Assembly (NCBI RefSeq): GCF_004320525.1
Contig: NZ_SIHX01000001.1
Span: 248,001-312,000 of the forward strand
Direction of reading: 5' to 3'
Source of the DNA: Arthrobacter sp. S39
GTDB taxonomy: Bacteria; Actinomycetota; Actinomycetes; Actinomycetales; Micrococcaceae
Length of the DNA stretch: 64,000 nt
Shown: positions 1 through 8,790 of the stretch, piece by piece
Layout: each line of letters begins with the position of its first letter
How positions within the stretch are numbered: position 1 is the stretch's first letter
Program-made: the position numbers and the translations under genes
The notes under the pieces: generated by a model
The model's database searches: none
Seen by the model: only the letters and a program-made list of their open reading frames with translations
What the model was told of the DNA's origin: nothing

Positions 1-1
1 G

Positions 2-784
2 GGTCTCCGCACCGTCCAGGGCGTCCTGGAGGAGGCCGTGGCATTGCTGGTCCGCCGGCCTGTGCGCGTGACCGTGGCTGGCCGCACGGACGCCGGTGTG
101 CACGCCCGCGGCCAGGTGGTCCACGTGGACCTCACCGAAGCCGAGTGGCTGGGACTGCCACGGGGGCACGAACTCGATCCCGGCGTCGCCATGCTGCGCC
201 GGATCCGCGGGGCACTGAGCCGCGGCCTGGGTGACCTGACCGGATCCATCGAGGTCCACAGGGTGTCCCTGGCCGCCGAGGGCTTTGACGCCCGGTTCTC
301 AGCCCTGTGGCGCCGCTACAGCTACCGCATCGCAGACGGCCCGGCACTTTGGGACCCGCTGGAACGCTACTTCACGCTGTGGCACAAGAACCCGCTGGAC
401 GTTTCCCTGTTGAATGAGGGGGCGTCCAAGCTGCTGGGGCTGCAGAACTTCCTCTCCTACTGCAAGCCCAGGGAAGGTGCCACCACCGTCCGCGAACTGC
501 AGCGCTTCGAATTTGCGCGCGGGGAGGACGGCGTCATTGTGGCCACCGTCCAGGCGGACGCGTTCTGCCACAACATGGTGCGGTCCCTGGTGGGCTCGGC
601 CCTGTTCGTGGGCGAGGGCGTGGAGGAACCGGAGTGGCTGTATGAGCGGCTCCTCGCGAAGAAGCGCGACGCCAAATCCGTGCTGGCTGCGCCCCACCCC
701 CTGGTTCTGGAGGAGGTCGCCTACCCGACCGACGGGGAGATGCTCGCACGGGCCGAACTCACGCGGGCCAAGCGGGAGCACTAA
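2..784 (+). CDS. truA: tRNA pseudouridine synthase A, 5'-truncated by window edge
   Basis: TruA isomerises uridines 38-40 in the anticodon arm of many tRNAs to pseudouridine. The frame is open from base 2, so the true start lies before the window and only the first residues are missing. The catalytic-Asp motif is visible near the beginning (VAGRTDAGVHA), followed by the family regions FDARFSALWRRYSYRI and, near the C-terminus, QADAFCHNMVRSLVG. In many actinobacteria truA lies close to rplM-rpsI; here about 19 kb of pilus and signalling genes separate them. The downstream gap to 912 is a convergent junction with the sensor kinase. A GGGCCC pair at about 808-839 could form a weak hairpin, but I do not call a terminator there. 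Confidence 0.95.
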   Translation, partial: GLRTVQGVLEEAVALLVRRPVRVTVAGRTDAGVHARGQVVHVDLTEAEWLGLPRGHELDPGVAMLRRIRGALSRGLGDLTGSIEVHRVSLAAEGFDARFSALWRRYSYRIADGPALWDPLERYFTLWHKNPLDVSLLNEGASKLLGLQNFLSYCKPREGATTVRELQRFEFARGEDGVIVATVQADAFCHNMVRSLVGSALFVGEGVEEPEWLYERLLAKKRDAKSVLAAPHPLVLEEVAYPTDGEMLARAELTRAKREH

Positions 785-911
785 CCCGTTCGATTGCTCC
801 GTGCGGGCCCTTTTCACGCGTCAAAACGGCGTAGGGCCCACGCCAGCAGGGTTCCCTGGCCGAACTTGTGAGGCTAGGGGGCCGGTGGGGATCAATCGAT
901 GAGGGGTGGGG

Positions 912-2579
912 TCAGTAGAGCGACGGCCCCTCGGCCGGGAGAGTCAGCGTGAACGTGCTGCCCTTGCCCGGATTGCTGGTGCAGGAGATGTCGCCGCCGT
1001 GGCCTTCGATAATCGCCTTGGTGATGGACAGCCCCAGGCCCGCCCCCGGGATGGCAGCTTCGCGGGCTGTCTCTGTCCGGAAGAACCGGCGGAAGACCCT
1101 GGCCGAGTCTTCCGGGCTCATGCCCATCCCCGAATCCTGCACCTGCAGCCGGACCCAGTCATCCGAGCCCTGGGCACTGATATTCACCACGCCGCCGCCG
1201 GGCGAGTACTTGATGGCGTTGGACACCAGGTTGTCCAGGGCCTGCCCGATGCGCAGCGGATCGGCATAGGCCCACAGCGGCGACTGGATGTCGGCGACCA
1301 GGGAGATCCTGGACTGCTCCGCCTGCGGTTGCGCTGAGCCGATGCTGGTCTCCACGAGGCTAGCGAGGTCGGTGCGTTTAGGGTGTACTTTGAGGGCCGA
1401 GGAAGCCGACGCCATCAGGTCGGACACCAGTGCAAGGAGCCTCTCGGAATTGCGCAACACGACCTCAAGGCGTTGGGCAGAGAGCGGGGACGTGCCCTGA
1501 ACGTCCTCAAGGACCAGGTCGACGTTGCCGAGGATGGAGTTCAGCGGACTCCTGAACTCATGCGAGACGTTCGAGATGAGTTCTTCGTTTGCCGCCAAGG
1601 CTTCGACGAGCCCCGTGACATCGTTGTAGACAATCACCGCCCCCATGAATTGGCCGTCATCGCTAACCATCGGCCGGGCTGCGGTGGAAACAGCGCGCTG
1701 ATTCGATCCGTTACCGATCCAGACGAGATAATCAGCAAACAATTCACCCTGGATAGCACGTTGAATAGGCCGCTTCTCCGCCGCCAGTGGTGTCACTTTG
1801 TCTTGGGCGAAGATCAGTTGATCCTCTTCCTGTGCAGCTCTGACACCCGGATTGATCGCGTTCTGCTCCAAACTCTTCTGTCGATTGTTTGTCAGCAGGT
1901 GCCCACCCTTTGAATTAACCGCCACGATTCCGACGTCGGTCGCGTCCAGAATCGTTTTCAGCAACCGCTCACGCTCCGTGCTTGCATCGAGCAGGTCGCG
2001 GAGTTCCCTGTCTTTTTCCTGGAGCTGCCGCTGCTGCATCCTCATATTCACGCTGGCGAAGCGGATGGCAAGGGAGACCGCCAGCATCATGAGCGGGAAA
2101 AGGAGAAGGGAAGTCAGATCCGAAGCCGTGAGGTTGGGAAACTTTCCGGCCACTGTAGGCAGCAAGATGAAGAGCGGTCCCAGAATGCTCAAAACGATGC
2201 TGGTGCGTGCCAGCATTCCAGATGCTGAGAGCCAGATGATGGGAAAAATTGCGAGGATCACGAGTCCGGGCACGAGCGGCCCGGCACCATTGCGTGACAG
2301 TCCAATCGCAAGAAGGTCCAGGACGGGAATGACCAAGTAGGCGCTGTTGTTCAGCCGTTCCCAAGGGATGATAAAGCAAGCCGCAAACAATAGGCCGTGC
2401 AGCACCATGCTGAAGATATAGAGGGGACTATTCAGCAGGGTCGGCCAGGCTAAGGGAGTCGCTATGGCCAAGGCAAGCACGATCAGTGTCAGCGGAAGCT
2501 GGCATAAAGCGACCTGAGTACGCGGACCCAATGTCCTGAAATAGCGGCTTATTCCACGCTGAACAAGCTTCTCACTCAT
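912..2579 (-). CDS. membrane sensor histidine kinase with PAS domain
   Basis: A 555-residue two-component sensor. Residues 1-175 are strongly hydrophobic with about six membrane segments and no large extracellular loop, which suggests sensing in or at the membrane. A coiled linker (about 178-206, rich in Q/E/R) follows, then a PAS-like region (about 207-325, starting DATDVGIVAVNSKG) and the kinase core. The H-box VSHEFRSPLN carries His340 as phospho-acceptor; the N-box DNLVSNAIKYS starts at about 449, the G1 box is DSGMGMS (about 482) and the G2 box is GAGLGLS (about 512). All catalytic motifs are intact. It is divergent from the response regulator at 2822 across a 242-bp gap holding a palindrome, so the two are the likely cognate pair. 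The ligand is unknown. The membrane half looks less GC-rich than the kinase half. Confidence 0.9.
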   Translation of the reverse strand: MSEKLVQRGISRYFRTLGPRTQVALCQLPLTLIVLALAIATPLAWPTLLNSPLYIFSMVLHGLLFAACFIIPWERLNNSAYLVIPVLDLLAIGLSRNGAGPLVPGLVILAIFPIIWLSASGMLARTSIVLSILGPLFILLPTVAGKFPNLTASDLTSLLLFPLMMLAVSLAIRFASVNMRMQQRQLQEKDRELRDLLDASTERERLLKTILDATDVGIVAVNSKGGHLLTNNRQKSLEQNAINPGVRAAQEEDQLIFAQDKVTPLAAEKRPIQRAIQGELFADYLVWIGNGSNQRAVSTAARPMVSDDGQFMGAVIVYNDVTGLVEALAANEELISNVSHEFRSPLNSILGNVDLVLEDVQGTSPLSAQRLEVVLRNSERLLALVSDLMASASSALKVHPKRTDLASLVETSIGSAQPQAEQSRISLVADIQSPLWAYADPLRIGQALDNLVSNAIKYSPGGGVVNISAQGSDDWVRLQVQDSGMGMSPEDSARVFRRFFRTETAREAAIPGAGLGLSITKAIIEGHGGDISCTSNPGKGSTFTLTLPAEGPSLY

Positions 2580-2702
2580 GAGCGGGCCGTAGCCTTTCCC
2601 CCATCAAACATCGTGTCCAGGACGAATTTACCAGCGCTTTATTGAAGTGCACAGTGCTACGCCCCCTGGGTTCGAATGTACATCTGCTGTCATGATAATT
2701 GA

Positions 2703-2727
2703 CTTTTCGCATGCGAATATCGAAAAG
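2703..2727. promoter_or_regulatory. nested palindrome in kinase/regulator intergenic region
   Basis: A perfect 12-base palindrome TTCGCATGCGAA (2706-2717) sits inside a wider symmetric element that begins CTTTTCG and ends CGAAAAG (2703-2709 and 2721-2727). It lies in the only shared promoter space of the divergent sensor kinase and response regulator, so it is a plausible operator for autoregulation or for another factor. This is inferred from symmetry and position only. Confidence 0.4.
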
Positions 2728-2821
2728 GCATGTCATCAGACGTTCATCCCTTGTAGCGTAGAGGCAGTTGGAGTGAATACGGCATTGGCGCTGGGCTGAT
2801 GGGGGGCCGCTTTCACCTGGC

Positions 2822-3613
2822 ATGGGGATGACAATGGACGATCTTGGAGTAGCGGTAGTCATCGAGGATGATGCTGACATACGCAACCTCTTGGAGGGTG
2901 TGCTCAGCCAAGCGGGTTTTGAGGTCCATACCGCCTCGGACGGGCGGGATGGCGTCGAAGTGGTCCGGGCTAAGCAGGCGAACGTCGTGACGCTGGACAT
3001 CGGCCTGCCGGACATTGACGGCTTTGAGGTGCTGCGGCGGATCAGGAATTTCAGCGATGCCTATGTGGTGATGCTGACCGGCAGGACCGAAGAACCGGAT
3101 CTGCTGTCGGCGCTGAATGCGGGTGCCGACGACTACATCTCGAAGCCGTTCCGTCCGCGCGAGCTGCGGGCCCGGGTGGCGGCGATGATGCGCCGGCCGC
3201 GGCATGAAATCAAGGGCCAGGATCCGGAGGCGTGGCCTCCCGGTCCCGTACAGGCTGGGCCGCCGGCACACACCGGAGTGCTCCACCATAACGGGCTGAT
3301 CCTTGACCACCGGACGCGTTCAGTGGCCATTCACGGCGAACAGCTGGGCCTCACGCGCAGCGAATTTGACCTCCTCCACGTGCTGCTGCGCGGAGGCGGG
3401 GCCGTTTGTACGCGCTCGGACCTGGTCAAGGCCGTGCGCGGTGATCTCTACGAGGCGGACGCCTACATCAGTGAGGCCGATGAGCGGGCCGTGGAAGTCC
3501 ACATCGGCAACCTGAGGCGCAAGCTGAAGGAGGATCCTGCAGCCCCGCGGTGGCTGCAGACCGTGCGCGGAGTCGGGTACAGGCTGGCGCCGAAGCGGCC
3601 GGAGCAACGTTAG
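2822..3613 (+). CDS. OmpR-family response regulator transcription factor
   Basis: A 263-residue DNA-binding response regulator. The receiver domain (about 10-125) has the acidic pair after VVIE (Asp16/Asp17), the phospho-acceptor Asp59 in VVTLDIGLPD, Thr86 and the signalling Lys108 in YISKPF. A proline-rich linker (about 128-152) leads to a winged-helix DNA-binding domain ending in the characteristic VRGVGYRL. Three in-frame ATGs (2822, 2828, 2834) are possible; GGGGATG before 2834 resembles a Shine-Dalgarno sequence, so the protein may start with MDDLGV. The divergent kinase at 912 is the obvious partner. With the Hpt-like gene and the pilus genes next door, control of the Tad cassettes is a reasonable but untested inference. 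Confidence 0.92.
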   Translation: MGMTMDDLGVAVVIEDDADIRNLLEGVLSQAGFEVHTASDGRDGVEVVRAKQANVVTLDIGLPDIDGFEVLRRIRNFSDAYVVMLTGRTEEPDLLSALNAGADDYISKPFRPRELRARVAAMMRRPRHEIKGQDPEAWPPGPVQAGPPAHTGVLHHNGLILDHRTRSVAIHGEQLGLTRSEFDLLHVLLRGGGAVCTRSDLVKAVRGDLYEADAYISEADERAVEVHIGNLRRKLKEDPAAPRWLQTVRGVGYRLAPKRPEQR

Positions 3614-3647
3614 GGTACGGTGCCTTGCTTGGAGGGCGGGGCTGGCC

Positions 3648-4112
3648 CTATTCGTTCTTCAGGATGTAGTTCGCCTGGAGTTCGGAGACGGTCCGGTCCC
3701 CGTGTTCGGCCACGCGTCCCATCATGGCCTGCCCCTGGCCAAAGTCGCCCTGCCGGATGACTGTTTCGAGCATCTCGGCCAGCCGGGCCAGCCGGAGGCC
3801 CCCTACCATGGCGGACGTGATCCTCAGGCTGATGATGGCGTCAAGGGCGGAGGCACGGTCCTGGTTCTCCACAGCGAGGGCCAGCCGGCGGTAACGCTGG
3901 TCCCACATGGCGGCGTAGTCGCGGGCGAACCGGAGGGCGAGTTCTGCACCGTCCAGCTGCTCCTCCAGGTCTTCCAGAATGCCTGAGTCCACTAGCGGCA
4001 AGAGGTCCTCCAATTCGTGCAGAACTCCAGCCTCCGCCATACCTCCAGAGGCAGCGGGCAGGGGAACCGCGGGGATTTCCTTGTCGCCGGTGCCTGGGTC
4101 TGGAGTGTGCAT
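3648..4112 (-). CDS. Hpt-like protein lacking the phospho-accepting histidine
   Basis: A 154-residue, mostly helical protein whose C-terminal ~110 residues align with the Hpt four-helix bundle. The expected phosphotransfer motif HxLKGxxxxxG reads ISLRITSAMVG: Ile94 replaces the His, Arg97 the Lys and Ile98 the first Gly, while the closing Gly104 is kept. The codon for residue 94 is a clear ATC, and the frame is open across the whole domain. It therefore cannot act as a classical phosphorelay intermediate; a docking or inhibitor role is possible. It is convergent with the response regulator (34-bp gap) and lies just downstream of the pilus operon, in the same orientation. The N-terminal 25 residues are low complexity. 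Confidence 0.7.
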   Translation of the reverse strand: MHTPDPGTGDKEIPAVPLPAASGGMAEAGVLHELEDLLPLVDSGILEDLEEQLDGAELALRFARDYAAMWDQRYRRLALAVENQDRASALDAIISLRITSAMVGGLRLARLAEMLETVIRQGDFGQGQAMMGRVAEHGDRTVSELQANYILKNE

Positions 4113-4205
4113 GGTACAAGGCTACTTCCTGATTATTTCCAAAAGCTGGATTTAGGGAGATCCTGAGGAAAGCTTGAGGGACCTTGACCTGGCGGGACTT
4201 CCTAG

Positions 4206-5090
4206 CTACTGACTGCTAAACGTCACGATGGTGTTGATGACGGCGGGGCCAAGAATTGCAATAAAAAGCACCGGGAAGATGAAGAACAGCAGCGGGAAAA
4301 GGATCATGACGGGGAGCTTCATGGCCTTTTCCTCGGCGCGTTGGCGGCGTTTCACGCGCATCACCTTCGCCTGGACGCGAAGCACCCGGCTGATGGCAAT
4401 GCCGTACTTGTCTGCCTGGACAATGGCCTGGACAAAGCTGCGGAGTTCCGGAAGGCTAGTCCGCTCGGCCAAGGCAAGATAGGATTCCCGGCGGCTGCGC
4501 CCCACCTGCATGTCCTGCAGGGTGCGCACGAGCTCCTCGGCCAGTGGGCCCTTGCCATTTGCTCCGGCGCGCGCCATGGCCCCCTCGAAGCCCAGTCCAG
4601 CCTCCACGGAAATGAGCATCTGGTCCAAGGTGTTTGCCAGTTCCAGCTGCATGATCTTCTGGCGTTCCAGGCCTTTGCTGTAGAGCATCAGATCGGGGAT
4701 GAAATAGCCCAGGAACAGAACGAACAGACCCGTCAGCTTTATGAGCGGTGCCGGGCTGCTGGTGCTGATCAGGATGAACGCCACTGCTCCGACGAGGCCA
4801 AGAAGGGGCTTTGCTGCAAGGATGCGACCCAATGGCCACGCTGGGGGCCGTCCCGCAAGCGACAGCAGCTTATCTAGCTTCCGCACATAGGCCGGGGGCG
4901 TTAGCCGGTAGCCAATGCTTGCCAGGAGACTGCCCGGTTTTCCTTCCGGTGCTGCAGCAGTCGTCCTGCCGCGCGTCAGGATGGCCACCGTGGCGGTGTG
5001 GCCCTTTCGATCCACGGAGAGGATGGACCAGGCCAGATAGCCGGTCGGCACGGAGACCAACACCAGGGCAAACAGCACAAGGGGACTCAT
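4206..5090 (-). CDS. tadC: Tad pilus inner-membrane platform protein TadC (cassette B)
   Basis: A 294-residue type II secretion F-domain protein, the second half of the Tad platform. An N-terminal membrane segment (1-25), two helices around 90-135, a cytoplasmic four-helix F domain (about 150-255, with the run LDQMLISVEAGLGFEGAMARAG) and a C-terminal membrane segment (about 262-290) match TadC. With TadB it should anchor the TadA ATPase and transfer motor movement to the growing pilin fibre. It is the last gene of the downstream cassette, 7 bases after tadB. It is paralogous to the protein at 11854-12729; the F domains are very similar and the N-termini have diverged. Confidence 0.9.
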   Translation of the reverse strand: MSPLVLFALVLVSVPTGYLAWSILSVDRKGHTATVAILTRGRTTAAAPEGKPGSLLASIGYRLTPPAYVRKLDKLLSLAGRPPAWPLGRILAAKPLLGLVGAVAFILISTSSPAPLIKLTGLFVLFLGYFIPDLMLYSKGLERQKIMQLELANTLDQMLISVEAGLGFEGAMARAGANGKGPLAEELVRTLQDMQVGRSRRESYLALAERTSLPELRSFVQAIVQADKYGIAISRVLRVQAKVMRVKRRQRAEEKAMKLPVMILFPLLFFIFPVLFIAILGPAVINTIVTFSSQ

Positions 5091-5097
5091 TGGGACC

Positions 5098-6030
5098 TCA
5101 GAACTTCAGATCGATGATTTTGCGCATCCACAGGCTGCCGATCGTCAGCAGTACAAAGGAGAGACCGACCATTCCCCAGCCCAGTGGGTGGGTGAACATG
5201 GAATTCATGTATCCAGGGTTCACACCCATGAGCATGGCCACTATTCCAATGGGCATGGCAATAAGGATGTACGCCGAAAATTTGCCTTCGGCAGCCAGCG
5301 CCTTGATGTGTCCTTTGATTTCCGACCTCTCCCGAATGGTTTCATTCACCTGGTCCAGGACCTCGGCCAAGTTGCCGCCCACTTCCCGGTTGATCTGAAT
5401 GGCCTGGGCGATCCAGACGAAGTCCTCGTTCCGCATGCGGTCGGACGTGTCAGTCAGTGAGGCGAGCAGGTCGCGGCCCAAGCTGGTCTCCGTGACGACG
5501 CGCCGCATCTCCTCGGAGGTGGGGCTCAGCGACTCCGCCGCGGCGGCATCGATGGTCCGCAGGATGCTGTGGCCCGCACGTAATCCGCCAGCAAGCAGTT
5601 GCAGAGTATCGCAGAGCTGTTCGTCGAACTTGGCACGCCGTTTGCCGGCAAGGAATCCCAGGACGAGGTGGCCCACGAACGGCGCCAGGACAACCAGCAG
5701 GACGGAGATGGCCGGTACCCCAATGACCAGTCCTACCAGCGCGCCGACGATGGAGCCGGCGATGACCAACACCGTAAATTCAGTCTGACTCAGCCGCAGC
5801 CCTGCATTCTCCAGTGCGTCACGGTTGAAGAGACGGATGTTCCCGGCTTCCAGGAATCGGCCCAGGCCGCCTACCGTGGCGTCACTGAGCAGGGTTAGCC
5901 GCGACGGCGGCTCCGCCTCGTAAGGGCGGCGTCGGTCCAAGGCGACTTCGGGGGTTCGGGGCAGCACCAGCGCCACACCCAGGAGGATCGGGGCGAGGAA
6001 CAGCAAAGCGGCCCCAAGGATGATCAGCAT
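5098..6030 (-). CDS. tadB: Tad pilus inner-membrane platform protein TadB (cassette B)
   Basis: A 310-residue F-domain membrane protein: an N-terminal membrane segment (about 2-22), paired hydrophobic helices around 90-128, a cytoplasmic F domain (about 140-255; AGGLRAGHSILRTIDAAA, DFVWIAQAIQINREVGGNL) and two C-terminal membrane segments. This is the TadB half of the platform. It sits between the ATPase (6-base gap) and tadC (7-base gap), so the three genes should be translated from one message. Its paralogue in the other cassette is at 12741-13691. Confidence 0.9.
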   Translation of the reverse strand: MLIILGAALLFLAPILLGVALVLPRTPEVALDRRRPYEAEPPSRLTLLSDATVGGLGRFLEAGNIRLFNRDALENAGLRLSQTEFTVLVIAGSIVGALVGLVIGVPAISVLLVVLAPFVGHLVLGFLAGKRRAKFDEQLCDTLQLLAGGLRAGHSILRTIDAAAAESLSPTSEEMRRVVTETSLGRDLLASLTDTSDRMRNEDFVWIAQAIQINREVGGNLAEVLDQVNETIRERSEIKGHIKALAAEGKFSAYILIAMPIGIVAMLMGVNPGYMNSMFTHPLGWGMVGLSFVLLTIGSLWMRKIIDLKF

Positions 6031-6036
6031 GGCGAC

Positions 6037-7593
6037 CTAGGCCTTTCCGGGTCCTGCAGGGCCCGCACCAGCCGGACCCGGACCGGCAGGGGTCGCGAAA
6101 ACAGCTGGCGACACATGGATTCCGAGGTCCTCGAAGCGGTCGATAAACCGCGGCCGGATGCCGGTTGCAATGGGCTTGCCCAGAAAGCGCCCATGTTGGT
6201 CAACGCCAGCGGAATAGTCGAAGACGAAGGCGTCCTGGAGGGTTACGATGTCCCCTTCCATGCCTTGGACCTCGGTGACGTGGGTGATCCGACGGGTACC
6301 GTCACGTAAACGTGAGATCTGGACAATCAGATTGACCGCGGACGCGATCTGCTCGCGGATGGCCCGCAGCGGCAGATCCATTCCTGCCATCAGTACCAGT
6401 GTTTCCAGCCGGGCTACGGCATCGCGCGGGGAATTGGAGTGGACGGTGGAGAGGGAACCATCGTGGCCAGTGTTCATGGCCTGGAGCATGTCCAGCGATT
6501 CGCCGCCGCGGACCTCGCCCACCACAATGCGGTCCGGCCGCATGCGCAGTGAGTTGCGGAGCAGTTCGCGGATGGTCACTTCGCCTTTGCCCTCAGTGTT
6601 GGGAGGGCGGCTCTCCAAGCGGACCACGTGGTCCTGCTGGATCTGGAGTTCCACCGCGTCCTCGATGGTGACAATCCGTTCGTTTGCCGGGAGGAAGGAA
6701 GAGAGGACGTTGAGCAGTGTGGTCTTGCCGGTACCTGTTCCGCCGGAGACGATGATGTTCAGCTTGGCCTTGACGCATGCATTGAGCAGTTCCGCCATCT
6801 CCGGCGTCAGGGTGCCGAAGTCGATGAGGTTCCTGACTGTCAGCGGAACTTTGCTGAATTTACGGATGGTCAGGGAGGATCCGCCCACGGCCAGCGGAGG
6901 GATAACGGCGTTGACGCGCGAGCCGTCCTCCAACCGGGCGTCCACCAGGGGTGAGGACTCGTCAATGCGGCGGCCCACTTTGGAGACGATACGCTCGATG
7001 ACCTTGCGGAGGTGCTCCTCGGAGCTGAAGCGTGAGTCTGCAAGGGTTAGGTGCCCCTTGCGCTCCACGTAGATCTGGTCCATGCGGTTGACCATGATTT
7101 CGGTGACCGCGGGATCATCCAGCAGCCGCTGAAGCGGACCGTAGCCCAGGACGTCGTCGGCCACATCCTGCACCAGACGGGTGCGTTCCTCTGGAGAGAG
7201 CGGCACCTGCTCGGCGTCGATGATCCGTGTCAGTTCATCCCGGGCTGAGGACTTGAGTTCCTGTTCCGTGATGGACGAGTCATTGAACCGGGCGCCAAGA
7301 CGTTCGAACAGCGCCGTCGCTGCCCTTTCCTTGAGGGCCGCGAAGACGTCCACGGGCTGCAGGGCTTTCGGCCGCGTCTCTTCCTGATGAGCGTGCACGG
7401 TGACGACGACGGCAGGAGGCGGTGCCGCCGTCGTCGTCCGCTGTTCCGGAGCCTGTTCAAACCACCGCACGCGCTGGGCAGGAACTTCAGGACGCGGCAC
7501 ATCGAGAGTGGGGGCTGAAGCCTTCACAGAAGCCGGCTGGGAACTTGGCTGGGCTTTTCCCTGGGCGGCACTGATGCGCTCTGAAAGTTTCAT
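6037..7593 (-). CDS. tadA: Tad pilus assembly ATPase TadA/CpaF (cassette B)
   Basis: A 518-residue CpaF/TadA secretion ATPase, the motor for pilin polymerisation. Residues 1-80 are a variable Pro/Ala-rich head, followed by the conserved N-terminal domain (about 85-265) and the RecA-like core. The Walker [10 protein letters not shown] spans 284-292 (Lys290). The Asp/Glu-box region [11 protein letters not shown], the Walker B stretch [14 protein letters not shown] and the His-box region [17 protein letters not shown] follow. All catalytic motifs are intact. The C-terminus ends in a short Gly/Ala/Pro repeat tail. It abuts the CpaE-like gene without a gap (stop at 7594). The core is strikingly similar to the paralogue at 13694-15178; the heads differ. 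Confidence 0.95.
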   Translation of the reverse strand: MKLSERISAAQGKAQPSSQPASVKASAPTLDVPRPEVPAQRVRWFEQAPEQRTTTAAPPPAVVVTVHAHQEETRPKALQPVDVFAALKERAATALFERLGARFNDSSITEQELKSSARDELTRIIDAEQVPLSPEERTRLVQDVADDVLGYGPLQRLLDDPAVTEIMVNRMDQIYVERKGHLTLADSRFSSEEHLRKVIERIVSKVGRRIDESSPLVDARLEDGSRVNAVIPPLAVGGSSLTIRKFSKVPLTVRNLIDFGTLTPEMAELLNACVKAKLNIIVSGGTGTGKTTLLNVLSSFLPANERIVTIEDAVELQIQQDHVVRLESRPPNTEGKGEVTIRELLRNSLRMRPDRIVVGEVRGGESLDMLQAMNTGHDGSLSTVHSNSPRDAVARLETLVLMAGMDLPLRAIREQIASAVNLIVQISRLRDGTRRITHVTEVQGMEGDIVTLQDAFVFDYSAGVDQHGRFLGKPIATGIRPRFIDRFEDLGIHVSPAVFATPAGPGPAGAGPAGPGKA

Positions 7594-8790
7594 CTAGACC
7601 ACTACCCTTCGGTGGAGTTTGCGCTGCGATTTTTCCCGCCACGCAGGGTTGAAGCGTTCCACGAGCCGGTTCAGCCCCTTGGTTGCGGGGTCTTTTACGG
7701 GCTCCTGGAGGACGGGGATTCCGCGGTTGGTGGAGAGCGCCACGGCGCGGGACCGAGGGATGCTCACGTCCACGGGCGCGCCGATGGTCGATTCGAGGTC
7801 CTGGACAGTTAGGCCGGTTTTGGCATCGGCCATGTTCAGGACCACATGCCGGGTGTCCGGAAGAACGTCCAGCTGGCGGAGGATATCCAGGCCTGAGCGG
7901 AGGCCACGGACGCTGGGGATATCCATACCGCTCACCCACACCACGTCCGTGCACTTTTCCATGGCGGCGAGCCCAATTTCCGGCAGACCGGGTGCTGTGT
8001 CCACCACGACGTACTGGAACTGTTCAGACAGCTGTTCCAGCAGCCGGCTGATCTGGTCCGGGGTGATCTCGTCCGCGTCCACGGGCGTTGGGGGAGCGCA
8101 GAGCGCGTAGATGCTGCCCGGGTGGACAGTGAGGAAGGCTTTGAGCACCAGGGAGTCCTGGCTCGCGGCGGGCGACACCGCGTCCGTCACCGTGTGCTCG
8201 GGGTCAAGGTAAAGCCCGGAGGCGACGTCCCCGAACTGCAGGTCCAGGTCCACAATGACCACGCTCATGGGCGCTACCTTGCCCAGCCCGATGGCGATGT
8301 TGGTGGCGATGGTAGTTTTGCCCACGCCGCCCTTCGGGGAGAAGACGCCGATGACTAGGCCCTTATTGGACTCCGGCGCTTGCTGAGGCGCCGTTGCACG
8401 GTACCGGTGCGCGAAGGACTGGCTGGCACGCTCCAGGAGTACCCGAAGCTGCGCTGGATCCGAATGGGGGGAAGCGACGTCCCGGATGCCTGCCCGCATG
8501 GCGTGCAGAAGGAAGTCGGGGTCAGGCTCGGCGGCTATAATGACGCTCAGTTCCGGGAAACCGACATTCAGGACCGTCGCGAACCGAAGTGCCTCGTCCA
8601 GAGGCACTTCCGGTCCCAGGACCAGCACTTCAGGGTGTTCCTGGTCCAGGCTGGCGAAGAGCTCGTGCGGGTCCGCCGGCAATAAGGTGGTGAAGAAGGT
8701 CTGTACGCCTCCCTGCAGACCGCCGGCAACAGCTTGACGGAGGCGTGCGTCGAAGCTGACGTCGGGAGTGATTAGGACAAAGCGGCTCAT
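7594..8790 (-). CDS. cpaE: Tad pilus localisation ATPase TadZ/CpaE (cassette B)
   Basis: A 398-residue protein with an N-terminal receiver-like domain (1-125) and a ParA/MinD-type ATPase domain with deviant Walker A SPKGGVGKTT at 151-160. The family positions Tad machinery at its site in the cell. The receiver-like half lacks the phospho-acceptor: the strand that should end in Asp reads VLVLGPE, so it is a degenerate receiver. The ATPase half has the expected VDLDLQFGD and VVVDTAPGL stretches. Its start overlaps the cpaB stop by 4 bases. The paralogue lies at 15175-16380. Confidence 0.9.
   Translation of the reverse strand: MSRFVLITPDVSFDARLRQAVAGGLQGGVQTFFTTLLPADPHELFASLDQEHPEVLVLGPEVPLDEALRFATVLNVGFPELSVIIAAEPDPDFLLHAMRAGIRDVASPHSDPAQLRVLLERASQSFAHRYRATAPQQAPESNKGLVIGVFSPKGGVGKTTIATNIAIGLGKVAPMSVVIVDLDLQFGDVASGLYLDPEHTVTDAVSPAASQDSLVLKAFLTVHPGSIYALCAPPTPVDADEITPDQISRLLEQLSEQFQYVVVDTAPGLPEIGLAAMEKCTDVVWVSGMDIPSVRGLRSGLDILRQLDVLPDTRHVVLNMADAKTGLTVQDLESTIGAPVDVSIPRSRAVALSTNRGIPVLQEPVKDPATKGLNRLVERFNPAWREKSQRKLHRRVVV

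Noticed and set aside
808..839. A GGGCCC...GGGCCC pair after truA as a terminator
   Set aside because: The 6-base core is self-complementary and the loop is long; the pairing is too weak to call.
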